Part shown: one piece after another, positions 54,147-64,000 of the stretch
Numbering within the stretch: position 1 is the stretch's first letter
How the letters are laid out: every line of letters starts with the position of its first letter
NCBI RefSeq assembly: GCF_001995215.1
Contig: NZ_MUXN01000007.1
Span: forward strand, 124,001-188,000
DNA: 64,000 nucleotides
From: Amycolatopsis azurea DSM 43854
GTDB lineage: Bacteria; Actinomycetota; Actinomycetes; Mycobacteriales; Pseudonocardiaceae
Reading direction: 5' to 3'
Notes under the pieces: model-generated
Told to the model about the DNA's origin: nothing
The model's input: only the letters and a program-made list of their open reading frames with translations
Databases searched by the model: none
Made by a program: the position numbers and the translations under genes

Positions 54147-56683
54147 TGGCGCGCGGGTTCCAAGGCGCGGTGATGCGGGGTTTCGGGGCCCGGGACCACG
54201 AAGCGACCGTCGTCGAGACACAGGAGATAACGCCGAAGTTCGTGCGGGTCCGGTTCGTCTCGCCGACGTTGTTCGAGGACCTCGTCGTGGAGCCGACGGT
54301 CTGGCTCCGGTTCTGGTTCCCGGACCCGGAAGGCGGCGCGACGGAGTTCCAGCGCGCGTACACGCTCACCGAAACCGATCCGGGAGCCGGCACCTTCGCG
54401 ATCGACGTCGTCCTGCACGAGCCCGCCGGTCCCGCGTCGCGGTGGCTGCGCGACGCGCGGCCCGGTTCGACGGTTCCGGTGATGTCGTTGGGTTCCTCGT
54501 CCTTCTCCGTCCCCGCCGAACCACCCGTCGGCTACCTGCTGATCGGCGATTCCGCCTCGATCCCCGCGATCAACGCGATCCTCGACGTGGTCCCGGCCGA
54601 TCTTCCCGTCGAGCTCTACCTCGAAGAACACGACGAGACCGACCGGCTGATCCCGCTGGGCGACCACGCGCGGCTGACCGTCCACTGGGTGCCGCGCCTG
54701 GACGCGACTTCGCTGGCCGCGGCGATCGAGACGCGCGACTGGTCGGACTGGCAGGCGTGGATCGCGACGGAAGCCGGTTCGTTCAAACATCTCAAGACCC
54801 GCTTGCGGGAGACGTTCGGCTTCCCCAAGACCGAGGTGCACGGCCGCGCGTACTGGTACTACGGCCGGGCCATGGGTGCTTTCCGTGGGAAGAAGGAAGA
54901 ACCGGCGCCCGAGGCCCCGAAGCCGGTCGAGCAGGCGCCCAAGGGAGCAGCGCCCAAGGGGGCATGGCGGGCACAGGCCGCCGGACGGCTGCTCGCGCCG
55001 GTACGGCGGACGCTGCTCTTCGCCGGGATCCTGCAAGCCGTCGTGACGCTGATCGGTCTCGCGCCGTTCGTGCTGCTGGTGGAGCTGGTCCGGCGGCTGA
55101 TCGAGGGCGGCGGGTCGCTGTGGGCGATCGGCGTCTCGGCGCTGGTGCTGCTCGGCGTGGGCACCCTCCTCGAATCCGCGGTCGTGCTCTGGCTGCACGC
55201 GGCCGACGCGCGGTTCGCCCGCGACCTGCGGCAGCGGTTGCTGGGCAAACTCGCGAGGCTGCCGCTGGGCTGGTTCACCGCTCGAAGTTCAGGCACTGTC
55301 GCGAAACTCGTGCAGGGCGACACGCTTTCGCTCCACTATCTGGTCACGCACGCCGTTCCCGACGCGGTGGCCGCCGTCGTCGCGCCGGTCGCGGTGCTGG
55401 CGTACCTGTTCGCGGTGGACTGGCGGCTCGCCCTCGTCCTGCTCGTCCCGATCCTCGTCTACCTCGTCACGACGTCGATCATGGTCGTCCAATCGGGACC
55501 CAAGACCGGCCAGGCGATGCGCTGGGCGGAACGGATGTCCGGGGAGGCGGGCGCGTATCTGGAGGGACAGCCGGTGATCCGGGTGTTCGGCGGGGCCGCG
55601 GCGTCGTCGTTCCGGCGGCGGCTCGACGAGTACATCGGCTTCCTCGGCGACTGGCAGCGCCCGTTCACCGGCAAGAAGACCATGCTCGACTTCGCCACCC
55701 GGCCCGCCACCTTCCTGCTCCTGATCACCGGAATCGGCACACCGATGGTGGTCGGCGGTGGTACGGAGCCGGTGACGCTGATCCCGTTCCTGTTACTGGG
55801 CACCACGTTCGGCGCACGGTTGCTGGGGATCGGGTACGGCCTGGGCGGTGTCCGTGAAGGGATGCTCGCCGCCCGCCGCATCCAGGTCGTCCTCGACGAA
55901 CCCGAACTGTCCACAGTGGAGCTTGAGATCGGGAACGGTGCCGAGCCGGGCACGGTGGAACTGGACCGGGTGGGTTTCGCCTACCGCAGCGGGGTTCCCG
56001 TGCTGGAAGACGTCTCCCTGACCTTGCGGCCCGGCACGGTGACCGCGCTGGTCGGACCGTCGGGAGCGGGGAAGTCGACGCTCGCCGCCTTGGTCGCCCG
56101 GTTCCACGACGTGACCGAGGGAGCGATCCGGGTCGGCGGGAGGGACGTCCGCTCCTTCGCGGCCGACGAGCTCTACGGCCAGGTGGGCTTCGTGCTGCAG
56201 GATCCGCAACTCGTCCAGGGGACCGTGCGCGAGAACATCGCCCTCGCCGTCCCCGGCGCCACCGAAGACCAGGTCGTCGCCGCGGCCCGTGACGCGCAGA
56301 TCCACGAGCGGATCCTGCGGCTGCCGAACGGTTACGACACCGTCCTCGGCGCCGGTTCCCAGCTGTCGGGCGGGGAACGCCAGCGGGTGGCCATCGCCCG
56401 CGCGATCCTCGCCGACGCCCCGGTCCTCGTCCTCGACGAGGCGACCGCCTTCGCCGATCCCGAGTCGGAGTACCTCGTGCAACAAGCACTCGACCGGCTC
56501 ACCGCCGGCCGGACCGTCCTGGTCATCGCGCATCGCCTGCACACCGTCACCGGCGCCGACCGGATCGTGGTCCTCGACCGCGGGCGGATCGCCGAAAGCG
56601 GGACCCACGAAGAACTTCTGGCCTCGGGCGGCCGCTACACCCGCCTGTGGAAGGCCGGGGCCGGTGCGGAGGTGACCGCGTGA
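54146..56683 (+). CDS. irtA: IrtA-type siderophore importer: ferric reductase domain fused to ABC exporter half
   Basis: 845 residues. Residues 1-265 are a siderophore-interaction (FAD) domain: [23 protein letters not shown] for FAD at 70-76, and YLEEHDE, ending at [14 protein letters not shown] proline-rich linker leads to six membrane helices (about 285-570), then the ATPase with Walker [11 protein letters not shown]-loop [10 protein letters not shown], signature [13 protein letters not shown] and Walker B VLVLDEAT. In mycobacteria IrtA with IrtB imports ferric mycobactin/carboxymycobactin and reduces the iron. ATG at 54146 (GTG at 54143 also possible), after GGGGAGGGG. Confidence 0.92.
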   Translation: MARGFQGAVMRGFGARDHEATVVETQEITPKFVRVRFVSPTLFEDLVVEPTVWLRFWFPDPEGGATEFQRAYTLTETDPGAGTFAIDVVLHEPAGPASRWLRDARPGSTVPVMSLGSSSFSVPAEPPVGYLLIGDSASIPAINAILDVVPADLPVELYLEEHDETDRLIPLGDHARLTVHWVPRLDATSLAAAIETRDWSDWQAWIATEAGSFKHLKTRLRETFGFPKTEVHGRAYWYYGRAMGAFRGKKEEPAPEAPKPVEQAPKGAAPKGAWRAQAAGRLLAPVRRTLLFAGILQAVVTLIGLAPFVLLVELVRRLIEGGGSLWAIGVSALVLLGVGTLLESAVVLWLHAADARFARDLRQRLLGKLARLPLGWFTARSSGTVAKLVQGDTLSLHYLVTHAVPDAVAAVVAPVAVLAYLFAVDWRLALVLLVPILVYLVTTSIMVVQSGPKTGQAMRWAERMSGEAGAYLEGQPVIRVFGGAAASSFRRRLDEYIGFLGDWQRPFTGKKTMLDFATRPATFLLLITGIGTPMVVGGGTEPVTLIPFLLLGTTFGARLLGIGYGLGGVREGMLAARRIQVVLDEPELSTVELEIGNGAEPGTVELDRVGFAYRSGVPVLEDVSLTLRPGTVTALVGPSGAGKSTLAALVARFHDVTEGAIRVGGRDVRSFAADELYGQVGFVLQDPQLVQGTVRENIALAVPGATEDQVVAAARDAQIHERILRLPNGYDTVLGAGSQLSGGERQRVAIARAILADAPVLVLDEATAFADPESEYLVQQALDRLTAGRTVLVIAHRLHTVTGADRIVVLDRGRIAESGTHEELLASGGRYTRLWKAGAGAEVTA

Positions 56684-58398
56684 TCCGCACGCTGCTGAGC
56701 CTGATCCCCGGGGCGAAACGCCAGGCGTTCCGGCGGTACGTCGTCCTTGCCGTGCTTTCGGTGCTGCTGCGCGCCACCGGCGCCGTCCTGCTCGTGCCGC
56801 TGGTGGGCGCCCTGTTCGGCGCCGAACCCGCGGACGCGCTGCCCTGGCTGGGCACCCTCGCCGCCGTCACCGCGGCGGGCTGGGCCGTCGACGCGGTCGT
56901 GGGACGGCTCGGGTTCGAACTCGGCTTCGGGGTGCTGGACCACGCCCAGCACGACGTCGCCGAGCAGCTGACCCGGGTCCGGCTGTCCTGGTTGGACGGT
57001 GAACACACCCAGACCGCCCGGCAGGCCATCGCCGCGACCGGTCCCGACCTCGTCGGCCTGGTCGGCTACCTGCTCACCCCGCTCATCGGCGCGGTCCTGC
57101 TGCCGATCGCGATCGCGCTGGCCCTGCTGCCGATCGCCTGGCCGCTCGGGCTGGCCGCGCTGGCCGGGGTCCCGGTACTGCTGGGCGCCCTGTGGGCGAC
57201 CGGACGGATCACCCGGCGCGCCGACCGGGCGGCGGGCGAAGCGAACACCACGCTGACCGAGCGGATCGTCGAGTTCGCCCGCACCCAGCAGACGTTGCGC
57301 GCCGCCCGCCGCGTGGAACCCGCGCGCAGTCACGCCGGTGCGGCGCTCGCCGCGCACCACGGCGCGACCGTCCGGTTGCTGCGCCTCCAGATCCCGGGCC
57401 AGGTGCTGTTCGGCGTCGCCGGTCAGCTCGCGCTGGTCCTGCTCGCCGGGACGACCGTCCTCCTTGCCACACAAGGAAGTCTGAGCGTGCCCGAGGCGAT
57501 CGCGCTGATCGTCGTGATCGCCCGGTACCTGGAACCGTTCAGCGCGCTCGGGGATCTCGCCCCCGGCATCGAGACCGCCGCCACCACGCTCGGCCGCATC
57601 CGCACGGTGCTCACCGCACCCGTGGCCCCGGCGGGCGAAGCCGCCTCGCCGGGCGAGCAGGCGCCGCGGATCCGGTTCGAAGAAGTCGGTTTCCGGTATG
57701 CGCCAGGCTCCGAAACCGTGCTGGAGAACTTCTCCCTCACCCTGGAACCGGGGACGACGACCGCGATCGTGGGGCCGTCCGGCTCCGGCAAGAGCACGGT
57801 CCTCGCGTTGCTCGCCGGTCTTCACCAGCCCACCAGCGGACGGGTGCTCGCCGACGGGACGGATCTCGCCGAACTGTCCGCGACCGGCCGCCGGGACCTC
57901 GTCACGGTGGTGTTCCAGCAGCCGTACCTGTTCGAGGGTTCGGTGCGGGACAACGTCCTCGCCGGGGATCCCTCGGCGAGCGAGGAGAGGATCGCCGAGG
58001 TCGTCGAGCTCGCCAGGGTCGGCGAACTGCTGGAGCACACGGCCGTCGGCGAGGCAGGCGGCGCGCTCTCCGGTGGTGAGCGGCAACGCGTGTCGATCGC
58101 CCGCGCCTTGCTCAAACCGGCGCCGGTGCTGCTGGTCGACGAGGCCACCAGCGCGCTGGACACCGAGAACGAGGACGCCGTCGTCCGGTCCCTCAGCGCC
58201 GATTCCCCGTCGCGGACGCGGGTGATCGTCACCCATCGGATCGCCGGCATCCGGCACGCGGACCGGGTCCTCTTCCTGGAGGACGGGCGGATCACCGAAG
58301 ACGGCGGCGTCGAAGAACTCCTCGCGCGGCAAGGATGTTTCGCCGAGTTCTGGCGGCGGCAGATCGACGCCACCGGTTGGAGGATCGGCGCGAGATGA
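56680..58398 (+). CDS. irtB: IrtB-type siderophore importer subunit
   Basis: 572 residues. Six membrane helices (about 18-290), then Walker [11 protein letters not shown]-loop [10 protein letters not shown], signature [13 protein letters not shown], Walker [13 protein letters not shown] and H-loop VTHRI. Exporter-type fold, pairing with IrtA as a heterodimer. GTG start overlaps the irtA stop by four bases; its stop overlaps the hydrolase ATG. Confidence 0.92.
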   Translation: MIRTLLSLIPGAKRQAFRRYVVLAVLSVLLRATGAVLLVPLVGALFGAEPADALPWLGTLAAVTAAGWAVDAVVGRLGFELGFGVLDHAQHDVAEQLTRVRLSWLDGEHTQTARQAIAATGPDLVGLVGYLLTPLIGAVLLPIAIALALLPIAWPLGLAALAGVPVLLGALWATGRITRRADRAAGEANTTLTERIVEFARTQQTLRAARRVEPARSHAGAALAAHHGATVRLLRLQIPGQVLFGVAGQLALVLLAGTTVLLATQGSLSVPEAIALIVVIARYLEPFSALGDLAPGIETAATTLGRIRTVLTAPVAPAGEAASPGEQAPRIRFEEVGFRYAPGSETVLENFSLTLEPGTTTAIVGPSGSGKSTVLALLAGLHQPTSGRVLADGTDLAELSATGRRDLVTVVFQQPYLFEGSVRDNVLAGDPSASEERIAEVVELARVGELLEHTAVGEAGGALSGGERQRVSIARALLKPAPVLLVDEATSALDTENEDAVVRSLSADSPSRTRVIVTHRIAGIRHADRVLFLEDGRITEDGGVEELLARQGCFAEFWRRQIDATGWRIGAR

Positions 58399-59249
58399 CC
58401 CATACGCAGGGGGAGCCGGAGTGGGTCGTCACCCGCGACGGCAGACGGCTCTACGCGATGGTGCTCGGCGGGGCCGAAGGTTTCGCCGAGCCGACGGTGG
58501 TGTTCGAAGCCGGTGCCGCCGCCACCCGGTCGTCCTGGGCGGCGGTGCAACCTGAGGTCGGCAGGTACGCCCGCGCGATCGTCTACGACCGTTCCGGGCT
58601 CGGCCGCAGCGCACCGGATCCCGGCCGCCGGACGCTGCGCCGGATGGCCGACGACCTCAACGACGTCCTCGACCACTTCGGGCCGGGGCCGTACATCCTC
58701 GCCGGGCACAGCGCCGGCGGGCCGATCGTGCGGCAGGCCGCCGCCCGCCGCCCCGAGCGGATCGCCGGGCTGGTCCTGGTCGACCCGACCGACGAGGCGG
58801 CGGACGTCCTCTTCGGCCGGGCCTTCCGCACCGGTGAACGCGTCATGCTCAAGGCCGGTGCCGTGCTCGCGCGGCTCGGCCTGCTCAAAGTCCTCTTCCG
58901 CGGTCTGCTGCGGGGTATCCCGGACGACGTCCGCCGCGACCTCGAACGGGAGGCGTTCACCGTCGGGACGATGCGGACCCATCGGGAGCAGGCCCGCACC
59001 TTCCTCGACGAACTGGCCGTCTGGCGGCACGAACCGCCCGTGCTCGGGAACATCCCGGTCACGGTGGTGTCCGGCGGCCGCGGCGGGGGCGGGATGTCCG
59101 CCGGGATGCGGGCGCGGGCGAACGCGTCCCACGCCCACCGTGTCGCGCTCTCGCCCGTCGGCAGGCACGTGATCGCGGAGCGGTCCGGGCACTACGTCCC
59201 GAAGACCGAGCCCGAGGTGATCGCGCGCGAGATCGTCAGGATGACGTGA
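58395..59249 (+). CDS. Alpha/beta hydrolase of the siderophore operon
   Basis: 284 residues. Nucleophile Ser in LAGHSAGGPIV, catalytic His in ERSGHYVPKTEPE, oxyanion region around FEAGAAATRSSW. It is the last gene of the TetR-irtA-irtB operon with a four-base overlap. A role in opening an ester bond of an imported ferric siderophore is possible but rests only on position. It ends seven bases before the convergent YqhA-type gene. Confidence 0.85.
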   Translation: MTHTQGEPEWVVTRDGRRLYAMVLGGAEGFAEPTVVFEAGAAATRSSWAAVQPEVGRYARAIVYDRSGLGRSAPDPGRRTLRRMADDLNDVLDHFGPGPYILAGHSAGGPIVRQAAARRPERIAGLVLVDPTDEAADVLFGRAFRTGERVMLKAGAVLARLGLLKVLFRGLLRGIPDDVRRDLEREAFTVGTMRTHREQARTFLDELAVWRHEPPVLGNIPVTVVSGGRGGGGMSAGMRARANASHAHRVALSPVGRHVIAERSGHYVPKTEPEVIAREIVRMT

Positions 59250-59256
59250 GCGACGG

Positions 59257-59922
59257 TCAACCGGCGGCGCTGTCGACCTTGGCGCGCTGTGGCGGGACCA
59301 CGTCGGGGACGGGGGTGCCGTGGCCGTGTTTGCCTGCCTCGGTCGTGGTCATGATCCGGTCGATGCAGGCGAGGCCGATCGCGGAAAGCACGAAGAGGGC
59401 GTGCAGGATCGCTTGCCACATCACGGCTTGCGTGTCGATCTGGCCCGTGCCCGGGATCCGGGCGGGCTGGATGAAGGTGCGCAGGAGGTGCACCGAGGAG
59501 ATGCCGATGATCGCGGTGGCCAGCTTGGTCTTGAGCACGTTGGCGTTGACGTGCGACAACCATTCCGGCTCGTCCGGGTGGCCGCGCAGCCGGATGCGGG
59601 AAACGAACGTCTCGTAGCCACCGATGATCACCATGATCAGCAGGTTGGAGATCATCACGATGTCCACCAGCTGCAAGACCGCGAGCATCACGTCGCCCTC
59701 GGTGAACGGCGCGCCCGGGTTCGCGCCGCCGTCGGCGATCCCGGTGACCACCTGCGCGATCAGATGCCCGATTTCGACCAGGAACCGCCAGACGTACACC
59801 AGCTGCGCGACGATCAGTCCCAGGTAGAGCGGAACTTGCAGCCAGCGGCTGAAGAACAGCAGCCTCCCGACCCCGGCGGGGCCGCGGGAAACGGTGGACG
59901 AGCGGGGACTGGGCGCGGGCAT
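59257..59922 (-). CDS. YqhA/UPF0114 (TIGR00645) family membrane protein
   Basis: 221 residues, four membrane helices. The opening FFSRWLQVPLYLGLIVAQLVYVWRF and the later GGYETFVSRI and LKTKLATAIIGISSVHLL are family hallmarks. The C-terminal tail is polar. Function unknown across the family; E. coli YqhA is an inner-membrane protein. Confidence 0.9.
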   Translation of the reverse strand: MPAPSPRSSTVSRGPAGVGRLLFFSRWLQVPLYLGLIVAQLVYVWRFLVEIGHLIAQVVTGIADGGANPGAPFTEGDVMLAVLQLVDIVMISNLLIMVIIGGYETFVSRIRLRGHPDEPEWLSHVNANVLKTKLATAIIGISSVHLLRTFIQPARIPGTGQIDTQAVMWQAILHALFVLSAIGLACIDRIMTTTEAGKHGHGTPVPDVVPPQRAKVDSAAG

Positions 59923-60053
59923 GCGGAAAGGACCTCTCAGTCGGAGCGCACGGTGTGGTGAGCGGGGTGGCGACCCGGCGCGCGGCGTCAGCGCGGGTTC
60001 TTGATCAACTTCTTACTGGGCCTCACCCCGGCCCGCGACCCGGACCGGCCCGT

Positions 60054-60989
60054 TTACGTCGAAGGAGGTAACGACATCGCCAGCCGGAGTTCCTCGTAGG
60101 TCGGGGCCAGCGTCCGGAGCGTCTCGGCGGCGCGCGCGTCGTCCTCGACGACGAGGTCGTATTGCAGCGAACCGACCAGGCGCGCCTGCCTGGTGGCGAC
60201 CTCCGCCGCCGCGTCGTGGCCGATCCGGCGCAGGCAGACCGCCGCGTCGGCCAGCCTTCGGGTGCCGACACGGATCGCGAAGTGGATGAGCAGTCCGCGC
60301 AGGTCCGGGTCACAGCCGGCGTCGATCCGCGCGGCCAGCGCGAGCGCCGCGTCACCGTTGCCGAGGCTGCCGGGTGGGACTTCCGCGCCGGCCTCGCCGC
60401 TCAGCCGCTTGATCGCCCGGGGGAGCGCCGCGCCGATCGCGGCTTCGTCGGTGACGACGGTGTGGCGGACGAAATTCGTGCGCAGGGTGTGCGGCTTGCC
60501 GTAGGCGACGGTTTCGGCACGCCAGGCGGCGGCGAAATCCTTCCGTGGGATCCGCGAATACGGGTAGCCCTGCGGGTCGTGGGCGAGGACCGACCCGGCG
60601 TCCGCGGCGAGCGCCACGAGGAAATGGTCGGCGCCGATCGGGCCGGTCATCCCCGGCTGGTGGCGCAGATGCCCCATCTCGACCGGGCCGATCAGGACCG
60701 GGCCGCCTGCCAGGCTTTCGGCGAGCCGGGCGAACGCGGCGTCCGGATCCGGTTCGCTCACGGTTTCGGCCGTCCAGCCGAGGATGTCGAGCGCTTCGTC
60801 GATGCCGAGGTCGGGGTCCCAGCCGAAGGCGTCGAAGAACGGCAGGGAACCGCCGACCAGCTGCATGCCGAAAGGACTGCCGGTGACGGTTTCGAGCACG
60901 TCGGCCAGCGGTGCCTCGGCACCGAGCATCATCGCGACGGAATGGGCGTAACAATAGGGACCGGAACCACGGTACGGAATGTCGATCAC
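60054..60989 (-). CDS. BtrH-N-like / papain-fold cytoplasmic protein
   Basis: 311 residues from a GTG. The start IDIPYRGSGPYCYAHSVAMM resembles the BtrH/C39-like opening, with a Cys followed by AHSVAMML. A His sits in PIGADHFLVALA and an Asp in LAHDPQGYPYSRI, which would make a Cys-His-Asp set. The last ~120 residues are helical and alanine-rich. BtrH is an acyl-transfer enzyme of butirosin synthesis; no such pathway is present here, so the real substrate is unknown. No signal peptide. Confidence 0.65.
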   Translation of the reverse strand: MIDIPYRGSGPYCYAHSVAMMLGAEAPLADVLETVTGSPFGMQLVGGSLPFFDAFGWDPDLGIDEALDILGWTAETVSEPDPDAAFARLAESLAGGPVLIGPVEMGHLRHQPGMTGPIGADHFLVALAADAGSVLAHDPQGYPYSRIPRKDFAAAWRAETVAYGKPHTLRTNFVRHTVVTDEAAIGAALPRAIKRLSGEAGAEVPPGSLGNGDAALALAARIDAGCDPDLRGLLIHFAIRVGTRRLADAAVCLRRIGHDAAAEVATRQARLVGSLQYDLVVEDDARAAETLRTLAPTYEELRLAMSLPPST

Positions 60990-61227
60990 GCGTTCGACGA
61001 TGGCAGTTTTCGCGCCGAAACGCCACCACCCGGATTTTCCGTCCGTTGTGGACGGTGCATCACCCGTCCGGGGGTTTCGGGGCCACTCAACGGGTTCTAT
61101 CCAGGGGACACCGCCGGTCCCGGTTGCCGTTGACGATCTTGCCGACACAGGATGACCGTCTATCGGACTCGCTGTCCCCGCCGTCCTGACCTGGGCCGAC
61201 GGAAGCGAGGGGTGAGGCGGAGGCGGC

Positions 61228-64000
61228 ATGGCGGGACGTCGTGGGCGGAATCGGTGGCGCCGGGGCCTGGCGCTGCTCACGGTGGTCGTCGTGGCGTTGC
61301 TGATGGGCGCCCCGCTGCCCGCGAGCGCCCAGACACAGCCGCGCGGAGCGGGCACCGAACGGCCGATCGGCCCGGAGCCGGTGTACTCCGGGCTGGCGCA
61401 CGGTGGCATCACGATGGCCGCGAACTCCGTCGTGCAGTGCGGCGTCGGCGTGGTCTGCAACGAGTCCGCGAGCAACGCGAGCCCGGTGTCGTGGATCAAG
61501 ACCGACCCGGCCGCGCCCGGGAACACCGCCTCCGCGGCGAACCTGAACGTCCCGGTCGGCGCGAAGGTGCTCAACGCCCGGCTGTACTGGCAGTTCAACC
61601 CGGTGGCCTCCAACGGGACCTCCGGCGACGGTTCCCAGGGCAACCAGGTTTCGATGAAGATCCCGGGCTCGAGCGCCTACCAGCGGATCACCGCCGACAC
61701 CTACGACTGGTTCCCCGCGCTGGCGACGTCCGGCTTCCCGGTCCCGTACGCCTACGGAGGCGCGGCCGACGTCACGAACCTCGTCACGAACGGCGGGACC
61801 GGGCAGTACACGGTCGCCGACATCCAGGCCTGCCAGGGCCAGTCGATCAGCGGGACCAACCTGGGCTGCTGGGGCGGCTGGTCGCTGGTCGTGGCCTACG
61901 AACTGCCCAGCGAACCGCTGCGCTATCTCCAGGTGTGGGACGGCCTGCAGCGGGTGGCGGGCGGTGGCGCCCCCGTGTCGGCGACGATCGCGCTGAGCGG
62001 CATCAAGGCGCCGACCTCCCGTCAGCCGAACGTCGAACTGGGCATCGTGGCCGGCGACGGCGACGCGCCCATCAGCGGTGATTACCTCCAGGTGGGGCCG
62101 AACGCGAGCAGCCTCCAGGACGTCTCCCTGCCGGGGCCCGCGGGCACGGTGACGAACAACGCGTTCAGCAGCCGGATCGACAAGGTCGCGGCCAACGGCT
62201 CGGGCTCGAACATCACCACACGGAACCCCAATCCGGTGAACAACGTCGGGTATGACGCCCGAAGCATCGACATCACCGGCAAGGTCCCCGCAGGTACCAG
62301 CGCGCTGCAGGTGAAGATCGGTACCACCGGCGACGCGCTGTACCCGCAGGTCGTCTGGCTCGTCACCGACGCGCTCGAACCCGACCTGCAGATCACCAAG
62401 GCCAACGACCCGGTCGGCAACACGAACGACGCTCCGCCGGGTTACGTCACCAAGGGCGGCGACGTCACCTACACCTTCGACGTCGCCAACAAACACGCCG
62501 ACGGGTCCACCACCGACCTCGACACCGCGACGAACGTCGTGCTCACCGACACGCTGCCGGACGGCGTCACGTTCGTGGCCGGGTCCAATCCGGACTGTTC
62601 GGCCGCCGGGCAGGTGGTCACGTGCAGACTGCGGAACCTGGCGCCGGGGCAGTCGCAGAAGGTCGCCTTCAAGGTCAAGGTCGGCGCCTCGGTGCCGGAC
62701 GGCACCAAACTCGACAACACCGGCAAGCTGACCTTCCGCGGCGAGGACACCGGCCGCCCGCAGGAACGCACGTCGAACACGGTGCGGAACACGGTCGCTT
62801 CGCCCGGATACCAGCTGACGAAGTCGGTCGACCTCGCCGAGGCGATCCCGGGGGACACCCTGACCTACCAGGTGACCCTGCGGAACACCGGCGTGATCCC
62901 GGTGCCCGCGCTCACGGTGCGCGACACGCTGCCACCGGGCACGACCCACGTGTCGTCCACACCCTCGAAGGGCACGGCGTCCGGCACGGGGCCGATCGAC
63001 TGGGCCGTCAACGGTCTCGCCGTCGGGGAGACGGCCACGCTGACCGTGCGCGTGAAGGTCGAAGAAACCGCCATCGGCAAGGAACTGGTGAACCGCGCGA
63101 ACGTGCCCACCGGACCGCCGCCGGTCGTCCCGCCCGACAACCGCTGCCCGGACGATCCCGCGGCGGCGTGCGCGAAGACCAAGGTGCCCGCGCCGTCGTA
63201 CACGGTGACGAAGACCGCGGACAAGCAATCCGCGAACCCGGGCGACACCGTGCGCTACACGGTCAAGGTCGACAACACCGGCAGGGTGACCGCGGCGAAT
63301 CTCAAGGTCGTCGACGACCTGACCGGGGTGCTCGACGACGCGGTCTACCAGAACGATGCCACCGCGTCGCCCGGTTCGGTGTCCTACGCGGAGCCGAAGC
63401 TGACCTGGACCGGCACGCTCGCGGCGGGGAAGAGCGCGGAGTTCACCTACACCGTCAAGGTGAAGAACCCGAACACCGGCGACAACCGGCTCAAGAACGT
63501 GGTGACGTCCGAAACGCCGGGCGGTAACTGTCCGCCGGGTTCGACGGATCCGAAGTGTGGGACGACGACGCCGGTTTCCGGTCTGCTGATCGAAAAATCG
63601 GTGGACAAGCAGTCGGCCAATCCCGGTGACGTCGTGAAGTACACCGTCACGGTGAAGAACACCGGCCAGACGAAGCTGGCCGGTGCGACGTTCACCGACG
63701 ATCTGACCCAGGTTCTGGATGACGCGGATTACCAGAACGACGGTGCGGCGACGATCGGCGCGGTGTCGTTCGCCTCGCCGAAGCTGAGCTGGACCGGCGA
63801 TCTCGGCGTCGGTGAGACGTCCACGGTGACCTACACGGTCAAGGTCAAGAAGCCGAACACCGGCGACAACAAGCTCAAGAACACGGTGTCCTCGGAGACT
63901 CCGGGTGGTAATTGTCCACCGGGTTCTACGGATCCGAAGTGCGGGACGACGACGCCGATTTCCGGTCTGCTGATGGAAAAGTCGGTGGACAAGCAGTCGG
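61228..64000 (+). CDS. DUF11 repeat surface protein (3' partial)
   Basis: At least 924 residues, open at the window end. Signal peptide MAGRRGRNRWRRGLALLTVV with cleavage near ASAQT. A ~370-residue N-terminal domain (NVPVGAKVLNARLYWQFNPV, GGWSLVVAYEL) is followed by DUF11-type beta-sandwich repeats, the first around YVTKGGDVTYTFDVANKHAD and the second around AIPGDTLTYQVTLRNTG. Then come units with KQSANPGD that repeat every 128 residues (384 bp), at 63223, 63607 and again at the edge. Such proteins form cell-surface stalks in Gram-positive bacteria. The anchor is outside the window. Confidence 0.88.
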   Translation, partial: MAGRRGRNRWRRGLALLTVVVVALLMGAPLPASAQTQPRGAGTERPIGPEPVYSGLAHGGITMAANSVVQCGVGVVCNESASNASPVSWIKTDPAAPGNTASAANLNVPVGAKVLNARLYWQFNPVASNGTSGDGSQGNQVSMKIPGSSAYQRITADTYDWFPALATSGFPVPYAYGGAADVTNLVTNGGTGQYTVADIQACQGQSISGTNLGCWGGWSLVVAYELPSEPLRYLQVWDGLQRVAGGGAPVSATIALSGIKAPTSRQPNVELGIVAGDGDAPISGDYLQVGPNASSLQDVSLPGPAGTVTNNAFSSRIDKVAANGSGSNITTRNPNPVNNVGYDARSIDITGKVPAGTSALQVKIGTTGDALYPQVVWLVTDALEPDLQITKANDPVGNTNDAPPGYVTKGGDVTYTFDVANKHADGSTTDLDTATNVVLTDTLPDGVTFVAGSNPDCSAAGQVVTCRLRNLAPGQSQKVAFKVKVGASVPDGTKLDNTGKLTFRGEDTGRPQERTSNTVRNTVASPGYQLTKSVDLAEAIPGDTLTYQVTLRNTGVIPVPALTVRDTLPPGTTHVSSTPSKGTASGTGPIDWAVNGLAVGETATLTVRVKVEETAIGKELVNRANVPTGPPPVVPPDNRCPDDPAAACAKTKVPAPSYTVTKTADKQSANPGDTVRYTVKVDNTGRVTAANLKVVDDLTGVLDDAVYQNDATASPGSVSYAEPKLTWTGTLAAGKSAEFTYTVKVKNPNTGDNRLKNVVTSETPGGNCPPGSTDPKCGTTTPVSGLLIEKSVDKQSANPGDVVKYTVTVKNTGQTKLAGATFTDDLTQVLDDADYQNDGAATIGAVSFASPKLSWTGDLGVGETSTVTYTVKVKKPNTGDNKLKNTVSSETPGGNCPPGSTDPKCGTTTPISGLLMEKSVDKQS
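63197..64000 (+). repeat. 384-bp tandem repeats coding DUF11 units
   Basis: Units start with (T/S)V(T/D)K...DKQSANPGD and end with CPPGSTDPKCGTTTPxSGLL. The start points of the KQS codons are exactly 384 bp apart (63223, 63607), and a third unit begins before base 64000. The latter two are close at the nucleotide level; the first is more diverged. More copies probably follow outside the window. Confidence 0.85.

Overview
The window is high-GC actinobacterial DNA. Strong GC bias at third codon positions, frequent GTG starts, many ATGA/GTGA start-stop overlaps, DUF222/HNH (13E12-type) genes, an IrtA/IrtB-type siderophore importer and a stressosome module all point to a Pseudonocardiales-type organism. 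Amycolatopsis is my best guess; that is an inference from gene content and from the dispersed GCGAAAGCCACTTTCGC palindromes, not a database result. About 47 genes are supported, with little mobile DNA apart from one decayed IS110 transposase and some orphan repeats.

Layout. 1-3017: end of an MMPL transporter fused to a degenerate ABC domain, then a YhgE/Pip protein. 3265-4549: HNH endonuclease gene behind a perfect LexA/SOS box. 4694-9955: MacB/FtsX-type ABC exporter divergent from a two-component system, with CCTGAA repeats between them. 9936-13488: copper operon (CopZ, His-rich membrane protein, CopA) behind three CsoR-like operators, ended by a long hairpin. 13549-17596: an anti-sigma-like ATPase, a secreted protein, a TetR/alcohol dehydrogenase pair with tandem operators, and a CPBP protease.

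17998-24417: the most interesting block. RsbR, RsbS, RsbT, an RsbT-like ATPase fused to a PP2C phosphatase, a coiled-coil SpoIIE phosphatase and an ECF sigma factor with a C-terminal zinc finger follow each other with every junction overlapping. In front lies a 32-bp perfect palindrome, then a MarR gene, then a divergent PP2C-like gene with altered metal motifs. It reads as a complete stressosome-to-sigma-factor circuit.

24479-33474: GNAT acetyltransferase, drug-type ABC exporter with divergent TetR, threonine catabolism (tdh-kbl) with a LysR regulator, TerC, and a TetR/FAD monooxygenase pair. 33548-35827: a frameshifted DUF222/HNH gene, an IS110 remnant, an orphan 17-bp repeat and a small unknown gene. 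35846-43018: a transporter, hydrolase and LysR regulator facing an acyl-CoA dehydrogenase, CoA-transferase, hydratase and CoA-ester lyase; together they fit uptake and breakdown of a branched C5 dicarboxylate such as itaconate or mesaconate. 43111-48154: AraC regulator, then TetR controlling a patatin, an SDR and a Baeyer-Villiger-type monooxygenase. 48478-53030: a secreted papain-like protein with an anchored partner, and a large LuxR regulator. 53398-59249: a likely iron-regulated TetR-irtA-irtB-hydrolase operon. 59257-64000: YqhA-family membrane protein, BtrH-like protein, and the start of a DUF11 repeat surface protein that runs off the window.

Six copies of a palindromic intergenic element (each arm is itself a palindrome) lie at gene ends in three clusters. 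Several TetR-type operators overlap the start codon of the gene they appear to control.
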